A DNA stretch of 64,000 nucleotides from Betaproteobacteria bacterium (GTDB taxonomy: Bacteria; Pseudomonadota; Gammaproteobacteria; Burkholderiales; JAEUOS01): positions 62,001 through 126,000 of the forward strand of contig JAQGMJ010000045.1 in the NCBI GenBank assembly GCA_028292405.1, written 5' to 3'. The position numbers and the translations under genes are program-made. This document shows positions 26,462 to 35,973 of the stretch, in pieces (the first letter of the stretch is position 1; every line of letters starts with the position of its first letter). A model generated the notes under the pieces. It had not been told where the DNA came from and did no database searches. It saw only the letters and a program-made list of their open reading frames with translations.

Positions 26462-27160
26462 ATGAGCGCCAACGCCGATCCGATCGAGCTGCAAAAATTC
26501 AGCGACCTCGCCGCCAAGTGGTGGGACCCGACTTCCGAGTTCAAGCCCCTTCACGAAATCAACCCGCTGCGCCTGGCATGGATCGACGGCATCGCCCCTC
26601 TTGCCGGCAAGCAGGTGGTGGACGTCGGCTGCGGCGGCGGCATCCTCTCCGAATCGATGGCCGCCAAGGGCGCCAACGTGCTGGGCATCGATCTCGCCGA
26701 AAAGCCGCTCAAGGTCGCCGGCCTGCACAAGCTGGAGTCCGGCGTGATGCTGGACTATGAATGCATCAGCGCCGAAGACCTGGCCGCGCGCGAGCCCGCC
26801 AGCCGCGACGTCGTCACCTGCATGGAAATGCTGGAGCACGTGCCCGACCCCGCCGCCATCGTTGCCGCCTGCGCCGCGCTGGCCAAGCCCGGCGCCCACC
26901 TGTTTTTTTCCACCATCAACCGCAACGCCAAGGCCTATGCCCTGGCGGTGATCGGCGCCGAATATGTGCTTGGCATGCTGCCGCGCGGCACCCACGACTA
27001 CGCCAAGTTCATCAAGCCCTCCGAACTGACGCGCTTTTGCCGCCAGGCGGGTCTCAACGTGCGCGAGATCCGCGGCATGAGCTACAACCCGCTGACCCGG
27101 GTCTACAGCCTGGGCGCGGACACCGATGTGAATTACCTGATCCACGTCACCAAAGACTAA
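26462..27160 (+). CDS. ubiG: Ubiquinone biosynthesis O-methyltransferase
   Basis: A 232-residue SAM methyltransferase for both O-methylation steps of ubiquinone synthesis. Motif I is '[16 protein letters not shown]'; '[15 protein letters not shown]' and '[17 protein letters not shown]' are UbiG-specific, as is '[19 protein letters not shown]' at the N-terminus. The ATG at 26462 is four bases after the DUF1841 stop. The gph phosphatase gene follows, the common ubiG-gph order. Confidence 0.94.
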   Translation: MSANADPIELQKFSDLAAKWWDPTSEFKPLHEINPLRLAWIDGIAPLAGKQVVDVGCGGGILSESMAAKGANVLGIDLAEKPLKVAGLHKLESGVMLDYECISAEDLAAREPASRDVVTCMEMLEHVPDPAAIVAACAALAKPGAHLFFSTINRNAKAYALAVIGAEYVLGMLPRGTHDYAKFIKPSELTRFCRQAGLNVREIRGMSYNPLTRVYSLGADTDVNYLIHVTKD

Positions 27161-27235
27161 GCAAACGACTCCATCCTCCCCTCCCCTGAGGGGAAGGAGA
27201 ATATCAATCCAACATAAATCGAAATCGCTATTTCA

Positions 27236-27883
27236 ATGATTCGCTGTGTACTGTTCGACCTTGACGGCACCCTGGCCGACACCGCGCCTGATCTCGCCGG
27301 CGCCCTCAACAAGATGCGCGCAGACCGCGGCCTGGAAGCCATGCCGCTGGAGCCCCTGCGGCGCATGGCCTCCAGCGGCGCGCGCGGCCTGGTCGGTGTC
27401 GGCTTCGGGATCAAACCCGGCGACGCGCAGTACGAGCAATACAAGACAGAGTTTTTGAACAACTACCAGTCCGCGCTGTTCGTCCACTCGCGCCTGTTCG
27501 ACGGCATCGAGGCCCTGCTCGGCGACCTGGAAAAACGCGACCTCGCCTGGGGCGTGGTCACCAACAAGGCGAGCCGCTTCACCGACCCGCTGTCGCAGCT
27601 GATGGGCTTTACCGGCCGCGCCGCCTGCGTGGTCTCCGGCGACACCACGCCGCACGCCAAGCCGCACCCGGCGCCGCTGCTGCACGCGGCCGAGTTGTGC
27701 AAGGTCGATCCGGCCGCCTGCATTTACGTCGGCGACGACCTGCGCGACATCCAGGCCGGCCGCGCCGCCGGAATGAAAACCCTGGCGGTGACCTGGGGTT
27801 ACATGGGCGACGGCGAGCCGGTACAGCAATGGGGCGCCGACGCCGTCATCGCCACGCCACCGGAAGTGCTGCAGCACCTCTAG
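27236..27883 (+). CDS. gph: Phosphoglycolate phosphatase (HAD superfamily)
   Basis: A 215-residue HAD hydrolase. Motif I is 'LFDLDGTLADTAPDL' (nucleophile Asp), motif II 'GVVTNK', motif III Lys in 'KPHPAPLL', motif IV 'YVGDDLRDIQAG'. Members remove phosphate from 2-phosphoglycolate; the N-acetylmuramic acid 6-phosphate phosphatase MupP is a close alternative. No strong ribosome site is visible before the ATG. It is 75 bases after ubiG; an 11-base perfect hairpin follows. Confidence 0.88.
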   Translation: MIRCVLFDLDGTLADTAPDLAGALNKMRADRGLEAMPLEPLRRMASSGARGLVGVGFGIKPGDAQYEQYKTEFLNNYQSALFVHSRLFDGIEALLGDLEKRDLAWGVVTNKASRFTDPLSQLMGFTGRAACVVSGDTTPHAKPHPAPLLHAAELCKVDPAACIYVGDDLRDIQAGRAAGMKTLAVTWGYMGDGEPVQQWGADAVIATPPEVLQHL

Positions 27884-27931
27884 GCCCGCTACCCGCGCCG
27901 GGCGGGAGCCGTTCTTTAACAACATGTAACC

Positions 27932-27956
27932 GGTGCATGCGGTTCCCGCATGCACC
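27932..27956 (+). terminator. Perfect hairpin after gph
   Basis: Arms 27932-27942 and 27946-27956 (ggtgcatgcgg / ccgcatgcacc) pair perfectly around a three-base loop, followed by TTCT rather than a full T-tract. Probable end of the ubiG-gph transcript. Confidence 0.55.
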
Positions 27957-28091
27957 TTCTCGCCCGATTCCGCAAGCACGCCGGCCTATGCAGCCGATTC
28001 GCGCTTTGCGTGTGCACGCCCGCGCGCCTTCGTCCTAGAATGCCTCAACAACGGCGCCGCCACCGGCAGGCGCCACAGCGAGGAGACAAGA

Positions 28092-29081
28092 ATGATCAAC
28101 GCAGCCATCGTCGGCCTGGGCTGGTGGGGCAAAGGGTTGGTGCAGGCGGTGCAGGGCAAGAGCCAGGCCATCCGCTTCGTCCATGGCGTCACGCAGGAGA
28201 TGGACGCCACCCGCGACTTCGCCGCCGCCCAGGGCCTGCCGCTTTCCGACAATCTCGACGCCGCCCTGGCCGACCCGCGCGTGCAGGCGGTGGTGCTGGC
28301 GACGCCGCACTCCCTGCATGCGGACCAGATCTGCGCTGCTGCCGCTGCCGGCAAGCACGTGTTCTGCGAAAAGCCGCTGTCGCTCACCGGGGCTGATGCG
28401 AAGCGCGCGATTGCCGCCGTCAAGGCGGCGAACCGCGTGCTGGCGGTCGGGCAGAACAAGCGCTTCTGGCCTTCGATGCAGGCTCTCAACAACACCATCA
28501 AATGCGGCAAGCTGGGCATGCTGATGCACCTGGAGGCGCATTACAGCAACGAGCACTCGACCAAGCACTTTGCCGGCTGGCGCGACCTGCCCGCCGAAAC
28601 GCCGGGCGCCGGCATGACAGGTACCGGCATCCACCTGCTCGACGCCTTTGTCGGCATCGCCGGCGCGGTCAGCCAGGTCACCACGCAACTATGCACCATG
28701 CGCAGCGGCCACGACCCGCGCGACACGGTGTCGGTGATGCTCAAATTCGCCAACGGCATGAGCGGCTTTCTCGGCTGCGTGCGCGCCACGCCGATCTACT
28801 GGCGCGTGCACGCCTTCGGCGACGAAGGCTCGGCCGAAGCGCTGGGCGAGACCACGCTGGTGCTGCGGCAAAAGAACGGCCGCACCGACCAGAGCACTTA
28901 CGCCCCGGTGGATTCGGTGCGCGCCGAGCTCGAAGCCTTTGCCGCCGCGGTGGCCGGCCACGGCAGCGGCGGACCGGCCTACCCCATCACCACCGCGCAA
29001 ATGGCGCAGACCATCGCCGCGCTGGAAGCCATTTTCATCTCGCTGGAAACCGGCAAGTCCGTCACCCTGGAGGCCGCATGA
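28092..29081 (+). CDS. Gfo/Idh/MocA family NAD(P)-dependent oxidoreductase
   Basis: A 329-residue dehydrogenase. The N-terminal Rossmann motif 'AAIVGLGWWGKGLVQAV' and the family signature 'CEKPLSLTGADAKRAI' are present, and 'GAGMTGTGIHLLDAFVGIAG' contains the catalytic-domain histidine. Substrates are typically sugars, inositols or their acids. The start at 28092 has AGGAGA upstream. Its stop overlaps the ATG of a Bug-type binding protein, so the two are translationally coupled and the binding protein may deliver the substrate or a related acid. Confidence 0.87.
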   Translation: MINAAIVGLGWWGKGLVQAVQGKSQAIRFVHGVTQEMDATRDFAAAQGLPLSDNLDAALADPRVQAVVLATPHSLHADQICAAAAAGKHVFCEKPLSLTGADAKRAIAAVKAANRVLAVGQNKRFWPSMQALNNTIKCGKLGMLMHLEAHYSNEHSTKHFAGWRDLPAETPGAGMTGTGIHLLDAFVGIAGAVSQVTTQLCTMRSGHDPRDTVSVMLKFANGMSGFLGCVRATPIYWRVHAFGDEGSAEALGETTLVLRQKNGRTDQSTYAPVDSVRAELEAFAAAVAGHGSGGPAYPITTAQMAQTIAALEAIFISLETGKSVTLEAA

Positions 29082-30049
29082 GAACGCTCGCGCTACGCCT
29101 GTTCCTGTGCTCCGTTGCCTTGCTGTACAGCGCTTCGGCCCTTGCGGCCGACTACCCGAACCACACGGTGACCATGATCGTGCCCAACCCGCCGGGCGGC
29201 GCTTCCGACATCAACGCGCGCCTGCTGGTAAACCCGCTGGCGGCGGCGCTGAAGCAGCCGGTGGTGATTCTCAACAAGCCGGGCATGGGCGGGGCCATCG
29301 GCACCGCGCAGGCGGCCACCTCGAAGGCGGACGGCTACACCATCCTGCTGGCGCTCTCGGTGGTGGTGGTGGCGCCGGAAGCCGAGCGCATCTCCGGGCG
29401 CAAACCTCCTTACGAACTAGACCAGCTGGAACCGGTGGCGCTGATGTCCAGCGACCCGATGCTGGTCGTGGTGCGCCAGGACGCGCCTTGGCGAAACGCC
29501 AATGACTTTCTCATGGCCGCGCGCGCGGCGCCGGGCAAGCTCACCTATGCCTCCTCCGGCAACTTCGGGCCGATCCACCTGTCGATGGCCATGCTAACCG
29601 CGGAGGCCAAGGTCAACCTGCTGCACGTGCCGTTCAACGGCGGCGGCCCCGCGGTGCTGGCCCTGCTCTCGGGCAACGTCGATGCGACCACCGGTGCCCC
29701 TTCGGTGGTCGCACCGCAGATCACGGCGGGAAAAATCCGCCCGATCGCGGTCTCAAGCGCCAAGCGTATCGCCGCCTTCCCCGATGTACCGACCTACCGC
29801 GAGCTGGGCTACGACGCCGAGTACTACATCTGGGCCTCGATCTACGTTCCCACCGGCACGCCGCCGGAAGCCACCCACGTGCTGCGCGAGGCGATGAAGA
29901 CGGCAGTGCACGCGCCGGAGTTCACCACTGGCATGGCCGCGCAGGGCCTGACCGTGGCCTACATGGATGCGCCCGAATTCAAGGCCTACGCGGATGCCGA
30001 CGCCAAGCGCATGATCCGCATCGTCAGGCGCATCGGCAAGGTGGACTGA
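29078..30049 (+). CDS. Bug/TctC-family periplasmic binding protein
   Basis: A 323-residue extracytoplasmic binding protein with signal peptide ('LALRLFLCSVALLYSASALA') and the Bug hallmarks 'YPNHTVTMIVPNPPGGASDI', 'KPGMGGAIGTAQAATSKADG' and 'LHVPFNGGGPAVLALLSGNV'. Bug proteins bind carboxylates, amides and related small acids. No TctA/TctB membrane partners are nearby. Coupled (ATGA) to the upstream oxidoreductase. Confidence 0.88.
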   Translation: MRTLALRLFLCSVALLYSASALAADYPNHTVTMIVPNPPGGASDINARLLVNPLAAALKQPVVILNKPGMGGAIGTAQAATSKADGYTILLALSVVVVAPEAERISGRKPPYELDQLEPVALMSSDPMLVVVRQDAPWRNANDFLMAARAAPGKLTYASSGNFGPIHLSMAMLTAEAKVNLLHVPFNGGGPAVLALLSGNVDATTGAPSVVAPQITAGKIRPIAVSSAKRIAAFPDVPTYRELGYDAEYYIWASIYVPTGTPPEATHVLREAMKTAVHAPEFTTGMAAQGLTVAYMDAPEFKAYADADAKRMIRIVRRIGKVD

Positions 30050-30111
30050 GGGCGTCCGGGCCGCAACGCGGGTTTACGCGGCTTACCCGCTTACCCGCTT
30101 AGAATGCGGCC

Positions 30112-30909
30112 ATGCGCCGCACCGCCTACGCCGCCCTGCTCGAATCCGACCCCGCCCGCAAGGTCGAGCTGACGCGCGCCGCCTTCGCGCTGCGCGACGC
30201 GCCGCTCGACGACCTGGCGCAAGCCTACGCCGCCGAGCAGCCCGGCCGCCCGCCGCGGCCGGCGCTGGTGCATGCGGCACGCGTACCGTCGCGCGGGCTT
30301 GGCAGTCCGGCGGGACGCGCGGCGCTGATCCACGCCATCGCCCACATCGAGTTCAACGCCATCAACCTGGCGCTGGACGCCGCCTGCCGCTTCCCCAACC
30401 TGCCCGAGGCTTACTACCGGGACTGGGTCGGCGTCGCCGTCGAAGAAGCCCTGCATCACAGCCTTTTGGTGGAGCACCTGCAAACCCTGGGTCATACCTA
30501 CGGCGACTTCGATGCCCACAACGGCCTGTGGGAAATGGCCGAGAAGACCCGCGACGACGTGGTCGGGCGCATGGGACTGGTGCCGCGCATCCTGGAGGCG
30601 CGCGGGCTGGACGTGACCCCGGCGATCCAGGCAAAAATGCTGCGCCACGGCGAAAGCCGCGCCGCCGAGATCCTCGACATCATCCTGCGCGACGAGGTCG
30701 GGCATGTGGCCATCGGCAACCATTGGTACGGCTGGCTGTGCGCCAAGCGCGGCCTCGACCCGGTCGCCGAGTTCGCGGCCCTGAGCCTGCGCTACAACGC
30801 GCCGAAAATACGCCCGCCGTTCAACCGCGAGGGCCGGTTGCGCGGCGGCTTTACCGCCGCCGAACTGGACGCCTGGGAGCGCGAAGCGCTTGCACAATCG
30901 CCCGAATAG
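30112..30909 (+). CDS. DUF455 ferritin-like protein
   Basis: A 265-residue member of DUF455. The ferritin-like helices carry probable metal ligands: 'HAIAHIEFNAINLALDA', 'VEEALHHSLLVEHLQ' and 'RDEVGHVAIGNHWY'. Family proteins are thought to be di-iron, possibly tRNA- or lipid-modifying, but none of that is shown here. It precedes a cyclopropane fatty acid synthase gene, separated by a region with an ECF-type promoter candidate. Confidence 0.82.
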   Translation: MRRTAYAALLESDPARKVELTRAAFALRDAPLDDLAQAYAAEQPGRPPRPALVHAARVPSRGLGSPAGRAALIHAIAHIEFNAINLALDAACRFPNLPEAYYRDWVGVAVEEALHHSLLVEHLQTLGHTYGDFDAHNGLWEMAEKTRDDVVGRMGLVPRILEARGLDVTPAIQAKMLRHGESRAAEILDIILRDEVGHVAIGNHWYGWLCAKRGLDPVAEFAALSLRYNAPKIRPPFNREGRLRGGFTAAELDAWEREALAQSPE

Positions 30910-30958
30910 TCCTGAACCTGGAACGATCAATCCCGAAAAAGCCGGCTGTCCCCTTTGC

Positions 30959-30986
30959 GGAACATTCCTACAATCGGGCTGTCATA
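30959..30986 (+). promoter_or_regulatory. Possible RpoE/ECF-type promoter of the cfa-like gene
   Basis: GGAACAT (30959-30965), a 16-base spacer and TCATA (30982-30986) resemble the GGAACTT-N16-TCtga promoter of RpoE-type sigma factors. It lies 110 bases before the synthase start. Matching was by eye only. Confidence 0.3.
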
Positions 30987-31096
30987 AGCGTTACCGTCTT
31001 ACCCAGGGAGCGATCTGCCAGGGCAAATATAACCCACAGCCCGGCAACGCGGCATCACGGTTTTACGCCGCGGACTTCGAGGAGAAGGAGTCCAGC

Positions 31097-32302
31097 ATGT
31101 TTTGGGAACAGCAGTTGAACCAGTTTGTGCACGGCATCGGCGAGCGGGCCAATGTGCCATTGAAGTTGAAGTTATGGAACGGCGGGGAGTACGCCTTCGG
31201 CAAATCGCCCAAAGTCACCATCACCCTACCGGGTGCCAAGGCGCTGAAGTTCCTGTTGCCGCCCAGCCTGGACAATCTCGCCGAAGGTTATGTGCGCGGG
31301 CACTTCGACGTTGCCGGCAAGGCCGCCGACATTATCGAAACCGCTTCCGCCCTCGCCCGCACCGGGGTGGAAAAAACCGGCCGCTTCGGCCGCATGGTGC
31401 GCGCGGCGGTGCATACCAAGAAGCGCGACGCCGAAGACATCGCCTATCACTACGATGTCTCCAACGACTTCTACCAGCTCTGGCTGGACCCGCGCATGGT
31501 CTACTCCTGTGCCTACTTCCGTACTGGCGCCGAAGACCTGGCCACCGCGCAGACCGCCAAGCTCGACCACATCCTGAACAAGATCATGCTCAAGCCCGGC
31601 GAGCGCCTGCTCGACATTGGCTGCGGCTGGGGTGCGCTGGCGATCCGTGCGGCCGAACGCGGCGCCAATGTGGTGGGCATCACGTTATCGAAAAACCAAT
31701 ACGACTTGGCGCGCGAACGGGTCGCGCAGGCCGGCCTGCAGGACAAGGTGGAAATCCGCCTGCAGGACTATCGCGACATCAACGAGAGCTTCGACAAGAT
31801 CACCTCAGTGGGCATGTTCGAGCACGTCGGCCTGAAAAACCTCGGCACCTACTTCAAAACCATTCACAAGCTGCTGCGCGACGGCGGCCTGGCGATGAAC
31901 CACGGCATTACCTCAACCGACCCGGAAAGCGGCGCCACGCCCTACGGCGCTGCCGACTTCATCGAGAAATACGTGTTCCCGCACGGCGAGTTGCCGCACA
32001 TCAGCCTGGTGCTTAAGGAGATGGAAGCCGCGGGCCTGGAGGCGCTGGACGTCGAATCGCTGAAGCGCCACTACGCCCGCACCCTGCAGATCTGGGCGGA
32101 GAACTACGAGGCGCACACCGAGGAGATCAAGCAACTGGTGCCCGACCTCACCTACCGGGTCTGGCGCGTCTACCTGGCCGGCTGCGCCTACGCCTTCGCG
32201 CAGCACTGGGTCTCGATCCACCAGGTGCTGGTGTGCAAGGCCGGCGCCGAGAGCACCCTCAACCCGACGCCCTGGAGCCGGGAATATATCTACGGCAAGT
32301 AG
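31097..32302 (+). CDS. cfa: Cyclopropane-fatty-acyl-phospholipid synthase family methyltransferase
   Basis: A 401-residue SAM-dependent enzyme that adds a methylene bridge to unsaturated acyl chains of membrane phospholipids. Motif I is 'LLDIGCGWGALAIRAAERG', and family signatures are 'YHYDVSNDFYQLWLDPRMVY', 'YSCAYF', 'SVGMFEHVGLKN' and 'YGAADFIEKYVFPHGELPH'. AGGAGAAGGAG just before the ATG fixes the start. Related methyltransferases making other lipid modifications cannot be excluded. Confidence 0.9.
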   Translation: MFWEQQLNQFVHGIGERANVPLKLKLWNGGEYAFGKSPKVTITLPGAKALKFLLPPSLDNLAEGYVRGHFDVAGKAADIIETASALARTGVEKTGRFGRMVRAAVHTKKRDAEDIAYHYDVSNDFYQLWLDPRMVYSCAYFRTGAEDLATAQTAKLDHILNKIMLKPGERLLDIGCGWGALAIRAAERGANVVGITLSKNQYDLARERVAQAGLQDKVEIRLQDYRDINESFDKITSVGMFEHVGLKNLGTYFKTIHKLLRDGGLAMNHGITSTDPESGATPYGAADFIEKYVFPHGELPHISLVLKEMEAAGLEALDVESLKRHYARTLQIWAENYEAHTEEIKQLVPDLTYRVWRVYLAGCAYAFAQHWVSIHQVLVCKAGAESTLNPTPWSREYIYGK

Positions 32303-32786
32303 CCGTTGGTGACAAGCGAAGCGCCGTCAAGGCGCTTCGCACCACGCGGTAGGCGGCGCGCTCCTCGTTCGCGCTTGAGCCGCGCTGGTTTGTTATCGCC
32401 TGGCGCCACGCGGCACGCAGGCGCCGCACCAGGCGCTCGCGGTCGCCCAGCACTTCGCGATTGCTCAGGCGCAGCAGGATGATGCCTTGTGCCTGCAAGA
32501 CTGCGGCCTTCAACTGGTCTTCGCGCCATTGTGCCTGGGCGCGATGGTAGCCGCCGTCGACCTCGATGGCCAGGCGGATCGAGGGAAAGTAGAAGTCCAG
32601 GAACCAGCCTTCGATCGGCCATTCCCGCTTGAACTCGCCGCGCAATGCCCCATCGCCCAATTGGTTGAGCAGGCGCTCAAGCGCTGCCTCGGCGGCAGTC
32701 GGCGCCAGCCGGCGTGCGTCGCCGGCCGCATAGAGCTCATCGAAGGACAAGCCTTGCGGCTTACGCTGGCGCGAGCGGATTCGCAT
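32259..32786 (-). CDS. DUF559 (Vsr-like fold) endonuclease-domain protein
   Basis: A 175-residue protein with a DUF559 domain: 'AALERLLNQLGDGALRGEFK', 'GWFLDFYFPSIRLAIEVDGG' (catalytic Asp and Glu-x-Asp) and 'ILLRLSNREVLGDRE'. These proteins share the PD-(D/E)xK/Vsr nuclease fold; targets are unknown. Its last 44 bases overlap the convergent cfa-like gene, and the C-terminal 45 residues after 'RRLRAAWRQAI' look unstructured, so the functional protein may be effectively shorter. Confidence 0.78.
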   Translation of the reverse strand: MRIRSRQRKPQGLSFDELYAAGDARRLAPTAAEAALERLLNQLGDGALRGEFKREWPIEGWFLDFYFPSIRLAIEVDGGYHRAQAQWREDQLKAAVLQAQGIILLRLSNREVLGDRERLVRRLRAAWRQAITNQRGSSANEERAAYRVVRSALTALRLSPTATCRRYIPGSRASG

Positions 32787-32789
32787 ATC

Positions 32790-35114
32790 CTAGCCGCGCA
32801 GCGCTTGCCAAACCCGCGCGGGGGTGAGCGGCATGTCGAGGTGGGTGATGCCGCGCGCGGCCAGCGCGTCGATCACCGCGTTGACCACGGTGGGGGTGGC
32901 GCCGATGGTGCCGAGTTCGCCGATGCCCTTGGCGCCCAGCGGGTTGGTCAGGCAAGGCACGGTCTCGTCGAAGGCGGTGACGAAGTCGCTGACGATGCCG
33001 ATGTGCGGCGCGGTGTAGTCCATGAAGGAGCCGGTGAGCATCTGCCCGCTCTCGCGGTCGTACACCACCTGCTCCCCCAGCGCCTGGCCGATGCCCTGCA
33101 CCGCCCCGCCCTGGATCTGCCCGTGCACAATCGGGTGGTTGACCACGTTGCCGACGTCGTTCACCGAGGAATACTTGACCACCTCGACCATGCCGGTCTC
33201 GGCATCGACTTCCACCTCCGCGACATGGCAGCCGTTCGGCCACGAGGGAGCGCCGACCGCGCTCACCGACTCGAGGTGGATGCGCTTGTCCGGCTGCTGG
33301 CCGGCGAGTTCGAACAGGCCGATGGAAATGTCGGTACCCGCCACACTGAACTTGCCGGCGGCGTAGGTTACGTCGCCCACCGCCGCCTCGAAAGACTCGG
33401 CCGCCAGCTCCTTGGCTTTATCGATGGTGCGCTCGGCGCCGACCTTCAGCGCGGAGCCGCCGACGAACAGCGAACGCGAGCCCACGCTGCCGCCGCCGGT
33501 CGTGATGTCGGTGTCGCCCATGATGACGTCGATCTTCTCGGCGCCGATGCCGAATACCTTCGACACCAGTTGCCTGAACGAAGTCTCGATGCCCTGCCCC
33601 ATCGCCTGGGTGCCGGAGGCCACCGTGATGCGGCCGTTGTCGTTGACCGTGCAGAACACCTTCTCCTCGAACACATTGCCGCTGGTCCATTCGAGAAAGG
33701 TGGAGACGGCGCGGCCACGCAGCTTGCCGTTTTTCTCCGAGGCCGCCTTGCGCGCCGCATAGCCCTTCCAGTCCGCCAGTTCCAGGCCCTCGTCGAGCAG
33801 TTGCTCGAACTTGCCGGAGTCGTAGACCTGGCCCATCGGGTTCTTGTAGGGCATCTGCTCCGGGCGGATCAGGTTGCGGCGGCGGATTTCCGCCGGGTCG
33901 ATGTTCATCTCGGCAGCGGCCGCGTTCATCAGGCGCTCGATGATGTAGATCGCCTCGGGCCGGCCCGCGCCGCGATAGGCGCCAGTGGGCGCGGTGTTGG
34001 TGATGATGGCGCGCAGGTCGAAGTCGATCAGTGGAATGTCGTACACGCTGGTGGAGACCCAGGGGCCGATCAGTAACTGGATGATCGGGCCGGCCTGGCT
34101 GGCGTAGGCACCGATGTTGGCCAGCGACTTCACGCGCAGTGCCAGCGCCTTGCCATTCGCGTCGAGCGCCAGCTCTGCCTCGCTAATCAGGTCGCGGCCA
34201 TGGGTGCCGGTGAGAAACTCCTCGGCGCGCTCGCCGCGCCAGCGCACCGGGCGCTTGAGCAGCTTGGCGGCGTAGGCGACGAAGGCGTCTTCCGGGTACA
34301 CCGAGGTCTTCATGCCGAAGCCGCCGCCGATGTCGCCGACCAGCACGCGCACCTTGTCCTTGCCGATTTTCATCACCGCGTCGCCGAGGGTGTCGCGGGT
34401 GCCGGTGGGGGTTTGCGAGCCGACCTGCAGGGTGATGCGCCCGCTGGCTTCGTCGAAGCTCGCCATCACCGCGCGCGGCTCCATCGCATTGGGCGAGACG
34501 CGCTGGTTCACCAGGTCGAGTTTCACCGTGCGCGCGGCCTTGGCGAACGCCGCGGCCACCGCTTCCGGGTTGCCGTGCTTGTTCACCGCCGCCAGGTTGC
34601 CGGGGGCGCCAGCCCAGATTTCCGGGGCGCCGGCGGCCAGGGCGTCGTGCGGGTCGGTGACGGCGGGGATTTCTTCGTACTCGATCTGCACGGCTTCAGC
34701 GGCGTCCTGCGCCTGGATGCGCGTCTCGGCCATCACCGCGACCACCGCTTCGCCGACGAAGCGGACGAACTCATATGCCAGGGCGCGGCGCGGCGGCGTC
34801 GACATCGGCTGGCCGTCGGCGCGCTTGAAAATCGGCACCGTCGGCAGGCTGCCGAGGCCGGCGGCTTCGAGGTCGGCGCCGGTGAGGATTTTCACCACCC
34901 CGGGCATTGCCGCCGCCGCGCTGCTGTCGATCGAAACGATGCGAGCGTGCGCCTGCGGCGAGCGCGCGAACATCACATGGCAGGCGGTTTCCGACTTCAG
35001 GTTGTCGGTAAAGCGGCCCTGCCCCACGATCAGGCGGCTGTCCTCGAAACGGTCGAAGACCTGGGAGGTGCCGAAGCGCGAAGTCGGGGAGGAAGCGGGA
35101 AGCGTGAGAGCCAT
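32790..35114 (-). CDS. Xanthine dehydrogenase-family molybdopterin-binding large subunit (form II)
   Basis: A 774-residue molybdenum hydroxylase large subunit (CoxL/CutL family). The active-site loop 'AYRGAGR' (about 377) marks form II rather than true CO dehydrogenase (AYxCSFR); Moco-binding '[17 protein letters not shown]' and the catalytic Glu E733 in '[11 protein letters not shown]' are kept. Usually it works with FAD-binding (CoxM) and 2Fe-2S (CoxS) subunits, neither of which is nearby. The start at 35114 gives '[15 protein letters not shown]'; longer upstream reading is not conserved. Confidence 0.87.
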   Translation of the reverse strand: MALTLPASSPTSRFGTSQVFDRFEDSRLIVGQGRFTDNLKSETACHVMFARSPQAHARIVSIDSSAAAAMPGVVKILTGADLEAAGLGSLPTVPIFKRADGQPMSTPPRRALAYEFVRFVGEAVVAVMAETRIQAQDAAEAVQIEYEEIPAVTDPHDALAAGAPEIWAGAPGNLAAVNKHGNPEAVAAAFAKAARTVKLDLVNQRVSPNAMEPRAVMASFDEASGRITLQVGSQTPTGTRDTLGDAVMKIGKDKVRVLVGDIGGGFGMKTSVYPEDAFVAYAAKLLKRPVRWRGERAEEFLTGTHGRDLISEAELALDANGKALALRVKSLANIGAYASQAGPIIQLLIGPWVSTSVYDIPLIDFDLRAIITNTAPTGAYRGAGRPEAIYIIERLMNAAAAEMNIDPAEIRRRNLIRPEQMPYKNPMGQVYDSGKFEQLLDEGLELADWKGYAARKAASEKNGKLRGRAVSTFLEWTSGNVFEEKVFCTVNDNGRITVASGTQAMGQGIETSFRQLVSKVFGIGAEKIDVIMGDTDITTGGGSVGSRSLFVGGSALKVGAERTIDKAKELAAESFEAAVGDVTYAAGKFSVAGTDISIGLFELAGQQPDKRIHLESVSAVGAPSWPNGCHVAEVEVDAETGMVEVVKYSSVNDVGNVVNHPIVHGQIQGGAVQGIGQALGEQVVYDRESGQMLTGSFMDYTAPHIGIVSDFVTAFDETVPCLTNPLGAKGIGELGTIGATPTVVNAVIDALAARGITHLDMPLTPARVWQALRG

Positions 35115-35363
35115 GGTATTTCTTCGATGAAATGAGTTTTGGCCGCAGCGAAGGGCCGGGGCAGGTAACGCTGCCCACAGCCAAACTTTACGGCATTTGG
35201 CCCCCGGGCGTAAACGCCCGCGGCCCTTGAAAAACGGCGGCGCGGCGCCAAATACACCTACACGCAGCGTGGTCTGGGTCAAAGGACTACAATACGTATA
35301 CCGAAATGCTTTTCCGGCAGCTTGCCGCCCGCACCAGTCGCACGGGCAGGCTGCCAACCAATC

Positions 35364-35734
35364 GGGGCCGACTTGGTTTCGACGTGGGTTGCGAAGCAGT
35401 GAGGGCATGCCGAGGGCCAGTATCCTCGTAAATCCATCTGGAAAACCACAAACGCCAATGACGAGCGTTTTGCTCTCGCAGCCTAAAAAACTAGCGAAGC
35501 CGTTGCACCGATAGTTCTCTGGATCGGGTTGGGTGTAAAAGCCCACAGCAACGTCATTTACAGGGAATCGGCTTGTGTCGGGTTACTTGGCACCGGCTTA
35601 AATTTAGGTGACTCGCCAGAGACCGGCCTGCCCGTCGGCTAAGTCGCTGGTTAAATCCAAATAGACAGGATACGCATGTAGAACTTACTGTGGAGTGCTT
35701 ACGGACGGGGGTTCAATTCCCCCCGGCTCCACCA
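35364..35734 (+). ncRNA. ssrA: Transfer-messenger RNA (tmRNA)
   Basis: A 371-base one-piece tmRNA. The 5' end GGGGCCG (35364-35370) pairs with CGGCTCC before the encoded terminal ACCA (35731-35734), giving a seven-base acceptor stem with one G-U pair; GGTTTCGAC follows the 5' arm and GGTTCAATTCC forms the T-loop. The internal reading frame starts at GCC 35454 and encodes ANDERFALAA before TAA, the betaproteobacterial tag type. It rescues stalled ribosomes together with SmpB (not in the window). Confidence 0.97.
35454..35486 (+). other. tmRNA proteolysis-tag reading frame (ANDERFALAA)
   Basis: Resume codon GCC at 35454 followed by nine further codons and TAA at 35484-35486. The ALAA end is the ClpXP/ClpAP degradation signal. 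Confidence 0.95.
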
Positions 35735-35765
35735 ATATGTAAAAGAAGTCCTAAGTCGTACACGA

Positions 35766-35800
35766 AACCCGCATCTCTCCACGGAGGGTGCGGGTTTTTT
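35766..35800 (+). terminator. Intrinsic terminator of tmRNA
   Basis: AACCCGCA (from about 35766) pairs with TGCGGGTT (35789-35796), with further pairing inside (TCTCC/GGAG), followed by a T-tract to about 35800. Confidence 0.85.
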
Positions 35801-35973
35801 GTTTAACAGCCTCCAAAGGGATTCATTGACAGCCAATAAATGCGGGGGCAACTTTCGGGGCAACTGCAAGCAATGAGCCGGCTCCTTATGCATTGGTCAA
35901 ATATTCTTATCCGCCGCAGATCAATACGCTTGCCGCACTCCAAAACCAAACTTGGCTGGCGGCAGGGCCGTGC

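Noticed and set aside
35699..35893. Minus-strand frame ending in WSRGELNPRP
   Set aside because: This peptide is the well-known false translation of a tRNA/tmRNA 3' end; it overlaps the tmRNA gene and its terminator.
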